A stretch of DNA of 64,000 nucleotides. Origin: Streptomyces sp. NBC_01306. GTDB lineage: Bacteria > Actinomycetota > Actinomycetes > Streptomycetales > Streptomycetaceae. Below, piece by piece: positions 49,970 to 58,839 of the stretch. A model generated the notes under the pieces. The model searched no databases. It saw only the letters and a program-made list of their open reading frames with translations, and was not told the origin of the DNA. The stretch is from positions 1,987,501 through 2,051,500 of the forward strand of contig NZ_JAPEPC010000001.1 in assembly GCF_026340465.1 (NCBI RefSeq), given 5' to 3'. A program made the translations under genes and the position numbers. Numbering within the stretch: the stretch's first letter is position 1; each line of letters begins with the position of its first letter.

Positions 49970-50611
49970 GTGACAGCCATCGAGCAGACCGAGGCAGCGC
50001 GTCCGCGGGGTACGCGGCTGCCGCGCCGCGCACGACGGAATCAGCTGCTGGGCGCCGCCCAGGAGGTCTTTGTCGCGCAGGGCTACCACTCTGCGGCGAT
50101 GGACGACATCGCCGAGCGTGCCGGTGTCAGCAAGCCCGTGCTCTACCAGCACTTCCCGGGCAAGCTCGATCTCTACCTGGCCCTGCTGGACCAGCACTGC
50201 GAGTCGCTGCTCCAGGCGGTCCGTACGGCGCTGGCGTCGACCACGGACAACAAACTGCGCGTGGCGGCGACCATGGACGCCTACTTCGCGTACGTCCAGG
50301 ACGAGGGCGGCGCGTTCCGGCTGGTCTTCGAGTCCGACCTGACGAACGAGCCGGCCGTGCGCGAGCGCGTCGACCGGGTCTCGCTCCAGTGCGCCGAGGC
50401 GATCTCGGACGTCATCGCCGGGGACACCGGGCTCTCCAAGGACGAGTCGATGCTGCTGGCCGTGGGGCTCGGCGGTGTCTCCCAGGTGGTGGCCCGTTAC
50501 TGGCTCTCCAGCGATTCCGGCATCCCGCGCGACACCGCGGTGCAGCTGCTCACCTCGCTGGCCTGGCGCGGCATCGCGGGGTTCCCGCTGCACGGCAGCG
50601 ACCAGAGCTGA
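49970..50611 (+). CDS. TetR-family transcriptional regulator
   Basis: Protein of 213 aa. N-terminal helix-turn-helix: AMDDIAERAGVSKPVLYQHF, preceded by RRNQLLGAAQEVFVAQGYH. The C-terminal ligand domain is helical with conserved FRLVFESDLTNEPAVRERV, of the type that controls stress or efflux genes in actinomycetes. The start GTG at 49970 has GGGAGG four bases upstream. Repeated motifs in its promoter may be its own operator. Confidence 0.9.
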   Translation: MTAIEQTEAARPRGTRLPRRARRNQLLGAAQEVFVAQGYHSAAMDDIAERAGVSKPVLYQHFPGKLDLYLALLDQHCESLLQAVRTALASTTDNKLRVAATMDAYFAYVQDEGGAFRLVFESDLTNEPAVRERVDRVSLQCAEAISDVIAGDTGLSKDESMLLAVGLGGVSQVVARYWLSSDSGIPRDTAVQLLTSLAWRGIAGFPLHGSDQS

Positions 50612-50752
50612 CCCGGCCGGGCCGCGCCCGGCACAGCCGTGTTCGCTGCGGGCGTGCGGTGCTGACGTCTTACGGGGCGCCGGGCCCGGCTAATGTGTGC
50701 TGCGTACGGCGCGGCTGACCGCGCACCGCACGACCGTCGGAGGGACATAGCC

Positions 50753-50980
50753 GTGGAGGTCAAGATCGGGGTTCAGCACGCACCCCGGGAGATCGTTCTG
50801 GAGAGCGGGCAGTCCGCCGAGGAGGTCGAGCGCTCGGTTGCCGACGCGCTGGCCGGCAAGGCGCAGCTGCTCAGCCTCACGGACGACAAGGGCCGCAAGG
50901 TCCTGGTCCCTGCGGACCGCATCGCCTACGTGGAGCTCGGCGAGCCCGCGACCCGCCGGGTCGGGTTCGGCGCTCTGTAG
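50753..50980 (+). CDS. DUF3107 protein
   Basis: Protein of 75 aa of the actinobacterial DUF3107 family: VEVKIGVQHAPREIVLES, SAEEVERSVADAL and ADRIAYVELGEP. It has a compact ubiquitin-like or beta-grasp-sized fold by length; no function is known. The start GTG at 50753 has AGGG upstream. A strong terminator follows. Confidence 0.9.
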   Translation: MEVKIGVQHAPREIVLESGQSAEEVERSVADALAGKAQLLSLTDDKGRKVLVPADRIAYVELGEPATRRVGFGAL

Positions 50981-51017
50981 GCAGAGCTCCGCAGGCGGCA
51001 CAGCAGCAGGACGGACG

Positions 51018-51062
51018 ACGGGAACGGCCCGGCGGTCAACACGACCGCCGGGCCGTTCCCGT
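51018..51062 (+). terminator. Terminator after the DUF3107 gene
   Basis: Perfect 20-bp stem (ACGGGAACGGCCCGGCGGTC and complement) with a 5-base loop, no long U-tract. Confidence 0.75.
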
Positions 51063-51187
51063 GCGTGTGGTCCGGCTGCGCCAAGGATTGCGTTCCGCGG
51101 CCACCGGGTAGGACCGACATCAGTAAAGGACCGGTCAGTTCACAGCCGGTCCATATCCGGCTCACAGCGGCGCACGGAAGGGACGAC

Positions 51188-51454
51188 ATGCTCTGGGAAG
51201 CCCTCGCATCAGTACTGCTCGGCCTGGCGCTGGCCTGGTACGCGGCACGCAAGCTGCCCACCCGCCTGCCGTCCCGGCACGTGGTCCTGGCCACCGGCCC
51301 GGTCGGCGCCCTCTTCGGCGCCTTCCTCACCCGCTCGGCACTCGGCCCCGGCCACGCCACCGTGGTCCTGCTGGGCGCGGTCGTGATCGGAGCGGTGGTG
51401 CTCTCCCTGCTGCTCCGCCCGGTCCACCGGATCCGGCGGTCAGCGGCTGTGTAG
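51188..51454 (+). CDS. Small membrane protein (88 aa)
   Basis: Three hydrophobic segments (WEALASVLLGLALAWYAA, VVLATGPVGALFGAFL, ATVVLLGAVVIGAVVLSLLL) and a short basic C-terminus. The start ATG at 51188 has GGAAGGG upstream. No family is recognised. Confidence 0.7.
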   Translation: MLWEALASVLLGLALAWYAARKLPTRLPSRHVVLATGPVGALFGAFLTRSALGPGHATVVLLGAVVIGAVVLSLLLRPVHRIRRSAAV

Positions 51455-51469
51455 CCAGGACACCCTCTT

Positions 51470-51492
51470 CCCCGGGGCCACCGGCCCCGGGG
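51470..51492. terminator. Bidirectional hairpin terminator
   Basis: CCCCGGGGCC/GGCCCCGGGG stem with a 3-base loop between the converging small membrane protein and ferritin-like genes. Confidence 0.6.
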
Positions 51493-51498
51493 CTCCGG

Positions 51499-52224
51499 TC
51501 AGGCGGCCAGGCCCAGTGCGGCCATCCGCTTGGTGTGGGCCTCGGTGATCCTCGTGAACATCCGGCCGACCTCCGCGAGGTCGAAGCCGTCGGAGACGCC
51601 GCCCACCAGCATCGTGGAGAGCGCGTCCCGGTCCGCCACCACCCGCTGGGCCTGGCTCAGGGCCTCGCCCATCAGCCGTCGCGCCCACAGCGCCAGGCGG
51701 CCGCCGACCCGGGGCTCCGCCTCGATCGCCGCGCGTACCTTCTCCACCGCGAAGTTGCCGTGGCCCGTGTCGTCGAGCACGCCGAGCACCAGCTCGCGGG
51801 TGTCGGTGTCCAGCCGGGCCGCGACCTCGCGGTAGAAGTCACTCGCGATCGAGTCGCCGACGTACGCCTTGACCAGGCCCTCCAGCCAGTCCGACGGCGC
51901 GGTCTGGCGGTGGAAGTCGTCCAGGGCCTGGGCGAACGGCTCCATGGACGCCGTGGGCTCCACATCGATCGCGGACAGCCGCTCGGACAACCGCTCGAAG
52001 TGCGAGAACTCGGCGGACGCCATCTTCGCCAGAGCCGCCTTGTCACCCAGCGTCGGCGCGAGCTTGGCATCCTCGGCGAGGCGCTCGAAGGCTGCCAGTT
52101 CGCCGTACGCGAGCGCGCCGAGCAGGTCGACGACCGCGGCGTGGTACCTGGGGTCGGCCGACGCCGTGTCCCAGTTCTGCGCGGCGATACCGGTCTGTTC
52201 CTTGGCGGTGTCAGGCGTCTGCAT
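51499..52224 (-). CDS. Ferritin-like fold protein (MiaE-related)
   Basis: Protein of 241 aa. The four-helix ferritin-like core is suggested by YGELAAFERLAEDA, ASAEFSHFERLSERL and YREVAARLDTDTRELVL with an E-x-x-H style pair (EFSHFE). It may bind a di-iron centre; actinobacterial relatives are annotated as MiaE-like or ferritin-like proteins with no proven substrate. The ATG at 52224 is preceded by TATTGT and 7 bases, a leaderless signature. Confidence 0.82.
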   Translation of the reverse strand: MQTPDTAKEQTGIAAQNWDTASADPRYHAAVVDLLGALAYGELAAFERLAEDAKLAPTLGDKAALAKMASAEFSHFERLSERLSAIDVEPTASMEPFAQALDDFHRQTAPSDWLEGLVKAYVGDSIASDFYREVAARLDTDTRELVLGVLDDTGHGNFAVEKVRAAIEAEPRVGGRLALWARRLMGEALSQAQRVVADRDALSTMLVGGVSDGFDLAEVGRMFTRITEAHTKRMAALGLAA

Positions 52225-52689
52225 GGACCGCACAATAGCGCTCCGTCCGCCGGGGACGAATTGCCGAGCAGCAGTCCGAGCGGGATGTGAGCCGGGATGT
52301 GAGCGAGGTGTGCGTGCGCCCCGTGAGAATCGGGCGGAGACCGGGCGGGGGCCCTGTGACCGGGGGGAAAGCGGTGGCGGAAGAGACCGCTGCGGGAGCG
52401 TTCAACCAGTGTGGCCTTGGTCTCCTGATGAATTCACCCAACGCACCTGCGCGATTTGGGGGTACAGTGGTAATGCGCCTGTCGAATGTTCAGCATGTTC
52501 GGTGGGTCATCCGAATGAGGATGCCCGGTCGGTGGCCCGATCGGCTCCACCTGACCGCCCTCACCAATTCGATGTGAGGGGCCCCCTCAGCGGCACGAGC
52601 GCTTGAGCGAAGGCAGTGGTCCCGCGCCAGTCGGCACGGTACGACCCCCTTGTTCGCCTCGGTCCGCGTCTCACAGAAGAGGCAGCACC
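52225..52689. other. Long leader region of the DEAD-box helicase gene
   Basis: No convincing gene. On the plus strand a likely -10 TACAGT stands at about 52463, leaving an mRNA leader of about 220 bases before the helicase start. It contains a palindrome TGAGGGGCCCCCTCA near 52575. Short ORFs exist (34 codons from the ATG just after TACAGT), but none has a good ribosome site. A regulated 5' UTR is plausible because cold-shock RNA helicases often have one. Confidence 0.5.
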
Positions 52690-54444
52690 CTGACTACGTT
52701 CCGAGACCTCGGTATTCTCACCGAGACCGCCGAAGCCCTTGAGGCCGTCGGCATTACGTCCCCCTTTCCCATCCAGGAGATGACGCTCCCCGTCGCGCTC
52801 TCCGGCTCCGACGTCATCGGCCAGGCCAAGACCGGCACCGGCAAGACGCTCGGCTTCGGACTGCCGCTCCTGGAGCGCGTCACCGTCCCCGCGGACGTCG
52901 AGGCGGGCCGGGCCAAGCCCGACCAGCTGACCGACGCCCCCCAGGCGCTCGTCGTCGTCCCCACCCGCGAGCTGTGCCAGCAGGTCACCAACGACCTGCA
53001 GACCGCCGGCAAGGTCCGTAACGTCCGCGTCCTCGCCATCTACGGCGGCCGGGCCTACGAGCCGCAGGTCGAAGCGCTGAAGAAGGGCGTCGACATCATC
53101 GTCGGCACCCCTGGCCGGCTGCTCGACCTGGCGGGTCAGAAGAAGCTCAACCTCGGTCACATCCGCGCACTCGTCCTGGACGAGGCCGACGAGATGCTGG
53201 ACCTGGGCTTCCTCCCCGATGTCGAGCGCATCATGAGCATGCTGCCGGCACGGCGCCAGACGATGCTGTTCTCGGCGACCATGCCCGGCGCGGTCATCGG
53301 ACTGGCCCGGCGCTACATGTCGCAGCCCACGCACATCCGCGCCACCTCGCCGGACGGCGAGGGCCAGACGGTCGCGAACATCACGCAGCACATCTTCCGC
53401 GCGCACTCCATGGACAAGCCCGAGCTCGTCTCGCGCATCCTCCAGGCGGACGGCCGCGGTCTGGCGATGATCTTCTGCCGTACGAAGCGGACGGCCGCCG
53501 ATATCGCCGAGCAGCTCGCCACCCGCGGTTTCGCTTCGGGCGCGGTCCACGGTGACCTCGGCCAGGGCGCCCGCGAGCAGGCGCTGCGCGCCTTCCGCAA
53601 CGGCAAGGTCGACGTTCTGGTCTGCACCGACGTCGCGGCCCGCGGTATCGACGTCGACGATGTGACGCACGTCATCAACTACCAGTCCCCCGAGGACGAG
53701 AAGACGTATCTGCACCGCATCGGCCGCACCGGCCGCGCGGGCAAGTCGGGTACGGCGATCACCCTGGTCGACTGGGACGACATCCCACGCTGGAAGCTGA
53801 TCAACAAGGCGCTGGACCTGCCGTTCGACGAGCCGGAGGAGACCTACTCCACCTCGGCCCACCTCTACGAGCTGCTGGGTATCCCCACCGGCACGAAGGG
53901 CGTCCTGCCGCGCGCGGACCGTACGCGCGCCGGGCTCGGCGCCGAAGCGGTCGAGGACCTGGGCGAGACCGGTGGCCGCGGCCGCAAGGCGTCCGTACCC
54001 GCGCCCGCCGTGAAGGAGGAGCGTGCCCCGCGCACGCCCCGCCAGCGCAGGCGCACCCGCAACGGCGCGCCGCTCACGGAGTCCGGCGCCGCCGCACCCG
54101 CGGCGGAGGCCGTGACCGAGCAGTCCGCCCCGGCGGACCAGGCCGGCAGCGCCGACGAGGTACGCGCACCGCGCCGTCGCCGTCGTACGCGGTCGGCCGG
54201 CGCCGACGCGCGGCCCGCAGACCATCCCGTGGCCGAGGCAGCTGTGGTGGCTCCGGCCGCACCGGTGGCCGAGGCCGAGACACTTGCCGCGGTCAAGCCG
54301 AAGCGGACCCGGACCCGGACGGCCAAGACCGCCACGAAGGCGGCCGAGGCGCCGGTGGCCGAGGCGGTTGAGCCCGAGGCGGCCGAGGCGAAGCCGAGGC
54401 GCCGCCGCACGCGGGCGCCGAAGGCGGCACAGCCCGAGAGCTGA
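52690..54444 (+). CDS. DEAD-box RNA helicase
   Basis: Protein of 584 aa. Q motif FPIQEMTLP, Walker A AKTGTGKT, VLDEADEML (DEAD), SAT (FSATMPG), and HRIGRTGRAG. A long basic/acidic C-terminal tail follows from about residue 430, rich in RRRRTR, Pro, Ala and Glu, likely RNA-binding and disordered. The best start appears to be CTG at 52690 (LTTFRDLGIL), where AGAGG lies 8 bases upstream. The open frame runs to a TTG at 52603 but that has no ribosome site and would add an unconserved-looking 29 residues. Confidence 0.88.
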   Translation: MTTFRDLGILTETAEALEAVGITSPFPIQEMTLPVALSGSDVIGQAKTGTGKTLGFGLPLLERVTVPADVEAGRAKPDQLTDAPQALVVVPTRELCQQVTNDLQTAGKVRNVRVLAIYGGRAYEPQVEALKKGVDIIVGTPGRLLDLAGQKKLNLGHIRALVLDEADEMLDLGFLPDVERIMSMLPARRQTMLFSATMPGAVIGLARRYMSQPTHIRATSPDGEGQTVANITQHIFRAHSMDKPELVSRILQADGRGLAMIFCRTKRTAADIAEQLATRGFASGAVHGDLGQGAREQALRAFRNGKVDVLVCTDVAARGIDVDDVTHVINYQSPEDEKTYLHRIGRTGRAGKSGTAITLVDWDDIPRWKLINKALDLPFDEPEETYSTSAHLYELLGIPTGTKGVLPRADRTRAGLGAEAVEDLGETGGRGRKASVPAPAVKEERAPRTPRQRRRTRNGAPLTESGAAAPAAEAVTEQSAPADQAGSADEVRAPRRRRRTRSAGADARPADHPVAEAAVVAPAAPVAEAETLAAVKPKRTRTRTAKTATKAAEAPVAEAVEPEAAEAKPRRRRTRAPKAAQPES

Positions 54445-54456
54445 GAACCGACAACA

Positions 54457-54498
54457 ACCGGTGGCCCGAACCCTGCTGAAGGGGTCCGGGCCACCGGT
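54457..54498 (+). terminator. Terminator after the helicase gene
   Basis: 12-bp stem ACCGGTGGCCCG/CGGGCCACCGGT with inner ACCCC/GGGGT pairs, starting 13 bases beyond the stop codon. Confidence 0.7.
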
Positions 54499-54590
54499 GT
54501 GTCCGGCCCCGGGGGCTGATCCGAACGACAGGCCACGGGCCTCCCCGGGGACGCTGGGAGTGCCGCCGCGGGAGACGCTAGCCTCGTGAC

Positions 54591-55448
54591 ATGAGCAGGC
54601 CTCTTACGTTCGCGCCGCCCCCCGGCACCCACGCCGGCCCCCTGCGGACCACCCGCGGCACCTTCGCATCGCTGGTGACCCCCGCCGCCGGGTCCGCAGC
54701 CCCGCGCCCCGGGTCCACCGTCCTCCTGCTCCCCGGGTTCACCGGGAGCAAGGAGGACTTCACCGCGATGCTCCAGCCGCTCGCCGCCGCGGGCTACCGG
54801 GTGGTCGCCGTCGACGGGCGCGGACAGTACGAGACCCCTGGCCCCGACAGCCAAGAGGCTTACGCTCAGGGCGAGTTGGCCCGGGACGTACTCGCTCAGG
54901 CAGCGGCGGTCGGCACCCCCGTACATCTGGTCGGGCACTCGCTCGGCGGTCAGATCGCCCGCGCGGCGGTGCTGCTCGATCCGGCGCCCTTCGCGTCGCT
55001 GACACTGATCTCGTCCGGGCCCGCAGCGGTCACCACCGCCCAGCAGCAGAAGATCGAGCTGCTGAGCGACGCACTCGGCAAGTGGGGGATGGAGCAGGTG
55101 TGGGAGGCGATGCGCGCCATGGGTCCGCCGCAGGACGCCGAAGCGGGCGACGAACCGGCCCTGCGGCGACGCTGGTTGATGCACCATCCGGCCCAGCTCA
55201 TAGCAACCGGGCGGCAGTTGGCGACCGAACCGGACCGGGTGGACGAACTCGCCGCCCTCCCGCTCGCGCGGCATGTCGTGTCGGGCGAGAGCGACGACAC
55301 CTGGCCGGTGCCGCTGCTGGACGAGATGGCCGTACGGCTCGGAGCGGTGCGGAGCGTCATCGCGGGAGCCGAACACTCCCCCAACACCGACCGGCCCGAG
55401 CGGACGGCCGAGGCACTGACCGCGTTCTGGGACCGGCACTGCGGCTGA
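54591..55448 (+). CDS. Alpha/beta hydrolase
   Basis: Protein of 285 aa: LPGFTGSKEDF oxyanion hole, LVGHSLGGQIAR nucleophile elbow, catalytic Asp in VSGESDDTWP and His in AGAEHSPNTD. The substrate is unknown. The ATG is preceded by TAGCCT and 6 bases, a leaderless pattern. Confidence 0.87.
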   Translation: MSRPLTFAPPPGTHAGPLRTTRGTFASLVTPAAGSAAPRPGSTVLLLPGFTGSKEDFTAMLQPLAAAGYRVVAVDGRGQYETPGPDSQEAYAQGELARDVLAQAAAVGTPVHLVGHSLGGQIARAAVLLDPAPFASLTLISSGPAAVTTAQQQKIELLSDALGKWGMEQVWEAMRAMGPPQDAEAGDEPALRRRWLMHHPAQLIATGRQLATEPDRVDELAALPLARHVVSGESDDTWPVPLLDEMAVRLGAVRSVIAGAEHSPNTDRPERTAEALTAFWDRHCG

Positions 55449-55506
55449 CCGGTACTGCGACCGGCCGGTACTGCGGCTGGCCGGTATCGCAGTACCGATC
55501 AGTGGA

Positions 55507-56394
55507 TCAGTACTGCGACTGAAGGTGGTTCCAGAAGCCGTCCCGCAGCGCCCGCCGCAGGTCGCCGTGACCGCGCAGCGACTGCTGGAGCAGCCGTTCC
55601 GCGTCGACCAGCAGATCCTGGTCCACCGGACCCGGCAGATAGGGGCGCCCCGGCAGCAGTTCGGCGAGCGTCTGACGGCCGCGCTCGGAGAGCCAGGTCG
55701 CCGCGATCTGCGCACCGACGAAGCGGACGTCCTCCCGGGACGGCGGGGGCGCCCCCTCCTCGTACACCGTGACGGGGCGGCGCCCCACGTACGGCTGCCA
55801 GAACTCCAGGTCGAAGGTCCGCTGGCTGTCGACCTCCCAGAGCAGCGGCTCGGCCTGATTGCGGCCCTCCCCCGCCTCGATGCCCCAGAGGTGGACCCGC
55901 GCCCCGTACCCCTGGGCGGCCTCGACGGCGGAGACCAGGTCCTCGTCGCCGCCGACCAGCGCGGCATCGCTGATCGCACGGTGCCTGGCGAGCGATTCCA
56001 GATCCGTGCGGATCAGGGAATCGACGCCCTTCTGCTGGTTGTTGGCGTTCAGATTGCCGAGCCGGACCTTGACGTCCGGGAGCTCGGCGATGGACTGCTG
56101 TTCGGGGGTGTGGATACGGCGCCGGGCGCCGTCGTACCAGTACACCCGGAGCAGCCTGCTGTCCGCGAAGATGGTCCGCGCCTTGTCGATGAACGCCTCG
56201 ATCAGGCCCTCCGCGTCCAGATCGAACGATCTGCGGTCCTCGTTCCCGGTGACCAGCAGGCCGGCCGCCGCGTACACATATCCGGCGTCGACGAAGATCG
56301 CGTGCGTGGAGGGTGTCTTGGACACCTCGGAGAGCACACGCTGGAGGAGCGCGTTGGTGCGCTCCAGCTGGGCACTGATATCTGGATCGTTCAT
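55507..56394 (-). CDS. NYN-domain ribonuclease-like protein
   Basis: Protein of 295 aa. PIN-like NYN domain with the acidic residues in IFVDAGYVYAA, GVDSLIRTDLES and ALVGGDEDLVSAVE. C-terminal helical extension (about 190-295). Probably an RNase acting on structured RNA. The start ATG at 56394 has weak ribosome-site support; an upstream GTG at 56433 would add 13 residues. Confidence 0.85.
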   Translation of the reverse strand: MNDPDISAQLERTNALLQRVLSEVSKTPSTHAIFVDAGYVYAAAGLLVTGNEDRRSFDLDAEGLIEAFIDKARTIFADSRLLRVYWYDGARRRIHTPEQQSIAELPDVKVRLGNLNANNQQKGVDSLIRTDLESLARHRAISDAALVGGDEDLVSAVEAAQGYGARVHLWGIEAGEGRNQAEPLLWEVDSQRTFDLEFWQPYVGRRPVTVYEEGAPPPSREDVRFVGAQIAATWLSERGRQTLAELLPGRPYLPGPVDQDLLVDAERLLQQSLRGHGDLRRALRDGFWNHLQSQY

Positions 56395-56485
56395 ACGGGG
56401 TTCATTCTCTGTGGCCTCACGGAGTGAGCACAACCTGCGGCCCGACCCATCGGTCGTTAGGCTCGCGAAAATTTTATTTAGCGTA

Positions 56486-56512
56486 GGGAATGTTTGCCGG
56501 GGGCAACTCGTT
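56486..56512 (+). promoter_or_regulatory. SigR-type promoter of the 50-aa protein gene
   Basis: GGGAAT (56486-56491), exactly 18 bases, GTT (56510-56512), a full match to the SigR consensus, inside an unusually A/T-rich stretch (AAAATTTTATTTAG just upstream). The coding start is about 145 bases downstream. Confidence 0.7.
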
Positions 56513-56656
56513 ATCTCCTACGGAACGTGTGTTGCACGCTAACGACGCAATCACCTCTTAACGGACGGGCAACCGTCCGGACTCCGCGCGGGACGAGACT
56601 GTGAGAGCCCGCACCAGTAGTTCTCCTAGCAGGAGGATCAGACGAAGGGAGAAGCC

Positions 56657-56809
56657 TTGCGCTTCGAAATCATGCGACTCGATGATGTCGATGGCTCCGC
56701 CATGGACAGCACCGTCGTAGACGCCGCCTCCGTCAACCGGATCGTGCAGCAGGCCGCCGCAATCGGCCAGCGCATCTACATCCGCCCGGCCGAATCGTCG
56801 GCCTCGTAA
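56657..56809 (+). CDS. Conserved 50-aa actinobacterial protein with TTG start
   Basis: Small protein reading MRFEIMRLDDVDG then SVNRIVQQAAAIGQRIYIRP and a short tail. The TTG at 56657 follows AAGGGAGAAG; no ATG or GTG fits the beginning. It is familiar as a conserved Streptomyces small protein of unknown function. The compact strand-helix-strand pattern suggests a folded domain. A SigR-type promoter upstream predicts induction by thiol oxidation. A strong hairpin follows the stop. Confidence 0.75.
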   Translation: MRFEIMRLDDVDGSAMDSTVVDAASVNRIVQQAAAIGQRIYIRPAESSAS

Positions 56810-56831
56810 CACCGGAAGATTTTCCAGAGGA

Positions 56832-56861
56832 AGCGCCCCCGTGCAGACGCACGGGGGCGCT
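56832..56861. terminator. Hairpin terminator between converging genes
   Basis: Perfect 13-bp stem AGCGCCCCCGTGC/GCACGGGGGCGCT, loop of 4, between the 50-aa gene and the marC gene. Confidence 0.75.
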
Positions 56862-56891
56862 GTGCGTCCGGCCGCCGGGCATGCGGCGCAC

Positions 56892-57497
56892 TCAGCCGGC
56901 CTTGATGACCTGCGTGATGCCGTTGATGATCTGCTGCACCGCGATCGCGGACAGCATCATCCCGGCGAGCCGGGTCACCAGCACCACACCGCCGTCCTTG
57001 ATGACCCGGATGATCAGCAGCGAGTACCGCATGGTCACCCAGAGCACCACGTGCATGGCGACGATCGCGGCCCACACGGACACCTGCTGCGCCGCGGTGG
57101 ACGCGTGCTGCACCGCGAGGATCACCGAGACGATCGCACCGGGCCCTGCCAGCAGCGGCATCCCCAGCGGCACGAGGGCGACGTTGACGTCCTTCGTCTG
57201 CGTCGGCTCGTCGGTCTTGCCGGTGAGCAGGTCGAGCGCGATGAGCAGCAGGAGCAGCCCGCCGGCGATCATCAGCGCCGGTACGGAGACATGCAGGTAG
57301 TCCAGGATCTGCTGACCCAGCAGACCGAAGACGGTGATCACTCCGAGAGCCACCGCCACCGCCTGCCCGGCCATCCGGCGCTGGACCTTGGCGGGGCGGC
57401 CCGCGGTGAGGGCGAGGAAGATCGGGGTGATTCCCGGGGGGTCCATGATCACGAAAAGCGTGACAAAGAGGGATCCGAAAACGGCGACGTCGAACAC
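56892..57497 (-). CDS. MarC-family membrane protein
   Basis: Protein of 201 aa with six TM segments and the family signature IMDPPGITPIFLAL near the N-terminus, plus LVPLGMPLLAGPGAI. Function of the family is unclear; despite the name it is not an established antibiotic pump. GTG start at 57497. Confidence 0.88.
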   Translation of the reverse strand: MFDVAVFGSLFVTLFVIMDPPGITPIFLALTAGRPAKVQRRMAGQAVAVALGVITVFGLLGQQILDYLHVSVPALMIAGGLLLLLIALDLLTGKTDEPTQTKDVNVALVPLGMPLLAGPGAIVSVILAVQHASTAAQQVSVWAAIVAMHVVLWVTMRYSLLIIRVIKDGGVVLVTRLAGMMLSAIAVQQIINGITQVIKAG

Positions 57498-57693
57498 AGT
57501 GAGGGCCTTGCTTGCGTGGAGAGAGTGAGCGGGGACGGTGGTACCGGAGCGCGGACGCGGCCCGGTACGGAGGCGTCACCCGCGGAGCGCCGCCGGAACG
57601 CGGCACACCGGAAGGTGACAGAACGGGAGGGGGCGGGGCGCCGCCCGGCACCGGACCCGCATACGGTCCGGGGGGGGGCGACGCGGCGCGGCG

Positions 57694-58575
57694 CTAGGCG
57701 GAGTGTCCGCCGGCGCCCGGCACCGGGAACGCCCCGGTCGCGCGCCGGGTGATCTCGCCGTAGACCTCGGGATGCGTCGTACACGCGCCGAGTTCCACGG
57801 ACTTCCGGCTGCCGTGGTAATCGCTGGAGCCCGTGACCAGCAGCCCCAGATCGGCGGCGAGCCCCCGCAGCCTGGCGCGGGTGGGCTCGTCGTGGTCCAT
57901 GTGGTCGACCTCGATGCCGTCGAGGCCGCAGGCGGCCAGCTCCGCCATCACGGACTCGGGCACCACCCTGCCCCGCTTGACGGCCTGCGGGTGGGCGAAG
58001 ACGGTGACGCCGCCGGCCTGCTTGACCAGCCGGACCGCGGTGAAGGGGTCGAGTTCGTGCTTCTCGGCGTACGCGCGGCCGCCGTCGGCCAGCCACTCGG
58101 CGGTGAAGGCGTCGGACACGGTCTCGACGACGCCCAGCTCCACCAGGGCGGTGGCGATGTGCGGACGGCCCAGCGAGGCGTCACCCGCGATGCGCGCCAC
58201 CTGCTCCCAGGTGATCGGGACGCCCAGCTCCTGGAGCTTGTGGACCATGGTGCGCGCACGCGGGACGCGGTCGTCCCGTACGAGTTCACGCTCGCGCAGG
58301 AACTCCGGCTCGTCGGGGTCGAAGAGGTACGCGAGCATGTGCAGACCGACGCCGTCGGCCTCCGCGGTGCCGCCGACCCGGCAGGAGAGTTCGGCGCCCG
58401 TGACGAGGGTCAGCCCCGCGGGCAGTGCCGCGCGGGCCTCCGCGTGGCCGCGGGTCGAATCGTGGTCGGTGAGCGCGACGACATCGAGTCCGGCTGCGGC
58501 CGCGTTGCGCACCAGCTCTGCCGGAGTGTCCGTACCGTCCGATGCCGTGGAGTGGGTGTGCAGATCGATGCGCAC
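57694..58575 (-). CDS. PHP-domain metal-dependent phosphoesterase
   Basis: Protein of 293 aa. PHP motifs: RIDLHTHSTASDG at the N-terminus, ALTDHDST, GAELSC, FAHPQAV and GSSDYHG. Related to RNase AM/TrpH-type phosphoesterases that hydrolyse 3',5'-nucleotide bisphosphates or RNA 5' ends. The GTG at 58575 begins the conserved motif; a longer open frame is non-coding repeat. Three 17-bp direct repeats lie immediately upstream. Confidence 0.88.
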   Translation of the reverse strand: MRIDLHTHSTASDGTDTPAELVRNAAAAGLDVVALTDHDSTRGHAEARAALPAGLTLVTGAELSCRVGGTAEADGVGLHMLAYLFDPDEPEFLRERELVRDDRVPRARTMVHKLQELGVPITWEQVARIAGDASLGRPHIATALVELGVVETVSDAFTAEWLADGGRAYAEKHELDPFTAVRLVKQAGGVTVFAHPQAVKRGRVVPESVMAELAACGLDGIEVDHMDHDEPTRARLRGLAADLGLLVTGSSDYHGSRKSVELGACTTHPEVYGEITRRATGAFPVPGAGGHSA

Positions 58576-58593
58576 GACGCGGGACTCCGGAGC

Positions 58594-58644
58594 TCGGGAA
58601 CGTAAGACGGTCGGGAACGTAAGACGGTCGGGGACGTAAGACGG
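58594..58644. repeat. Three 17-bp direct repeats upstream of the PHP gene
   Basis: TCGGGAACGTAAGACGG occurs three times head to tail (third copy with one change). On the minus strand each copy contains TACGTT or TACGTC, resembling a -10 element, 20 to 60 bases before the PHP gene start. Confidence 0.65.
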
Positions 58645-58839
58645 TGTCCACCAGGGGACGCTCAAGGGTAACCGGCATACGGAGCTGTCCGGGCCGGGCC
58701 CTTGGCGGCGGGGGATCGCAGCCGCGCCCGGCAGACCTCGACAGCGAGCCCGCTCGCACAAGCCCCGTGCCCACCCCACCGGGGCGCCCGGTCGCGCCAC
58801 CGGAGAGCCCGGTCGCCCAGGACCGTCAGCCCAGGCCCG

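Noticed and set aside
57667..57678. Run of nine G bases as a phase-variation tract
   Set aside because: It lies between genes downstream of the PHP gene, not in a promoter or coding frame, and such runs are prone to sequencing error.
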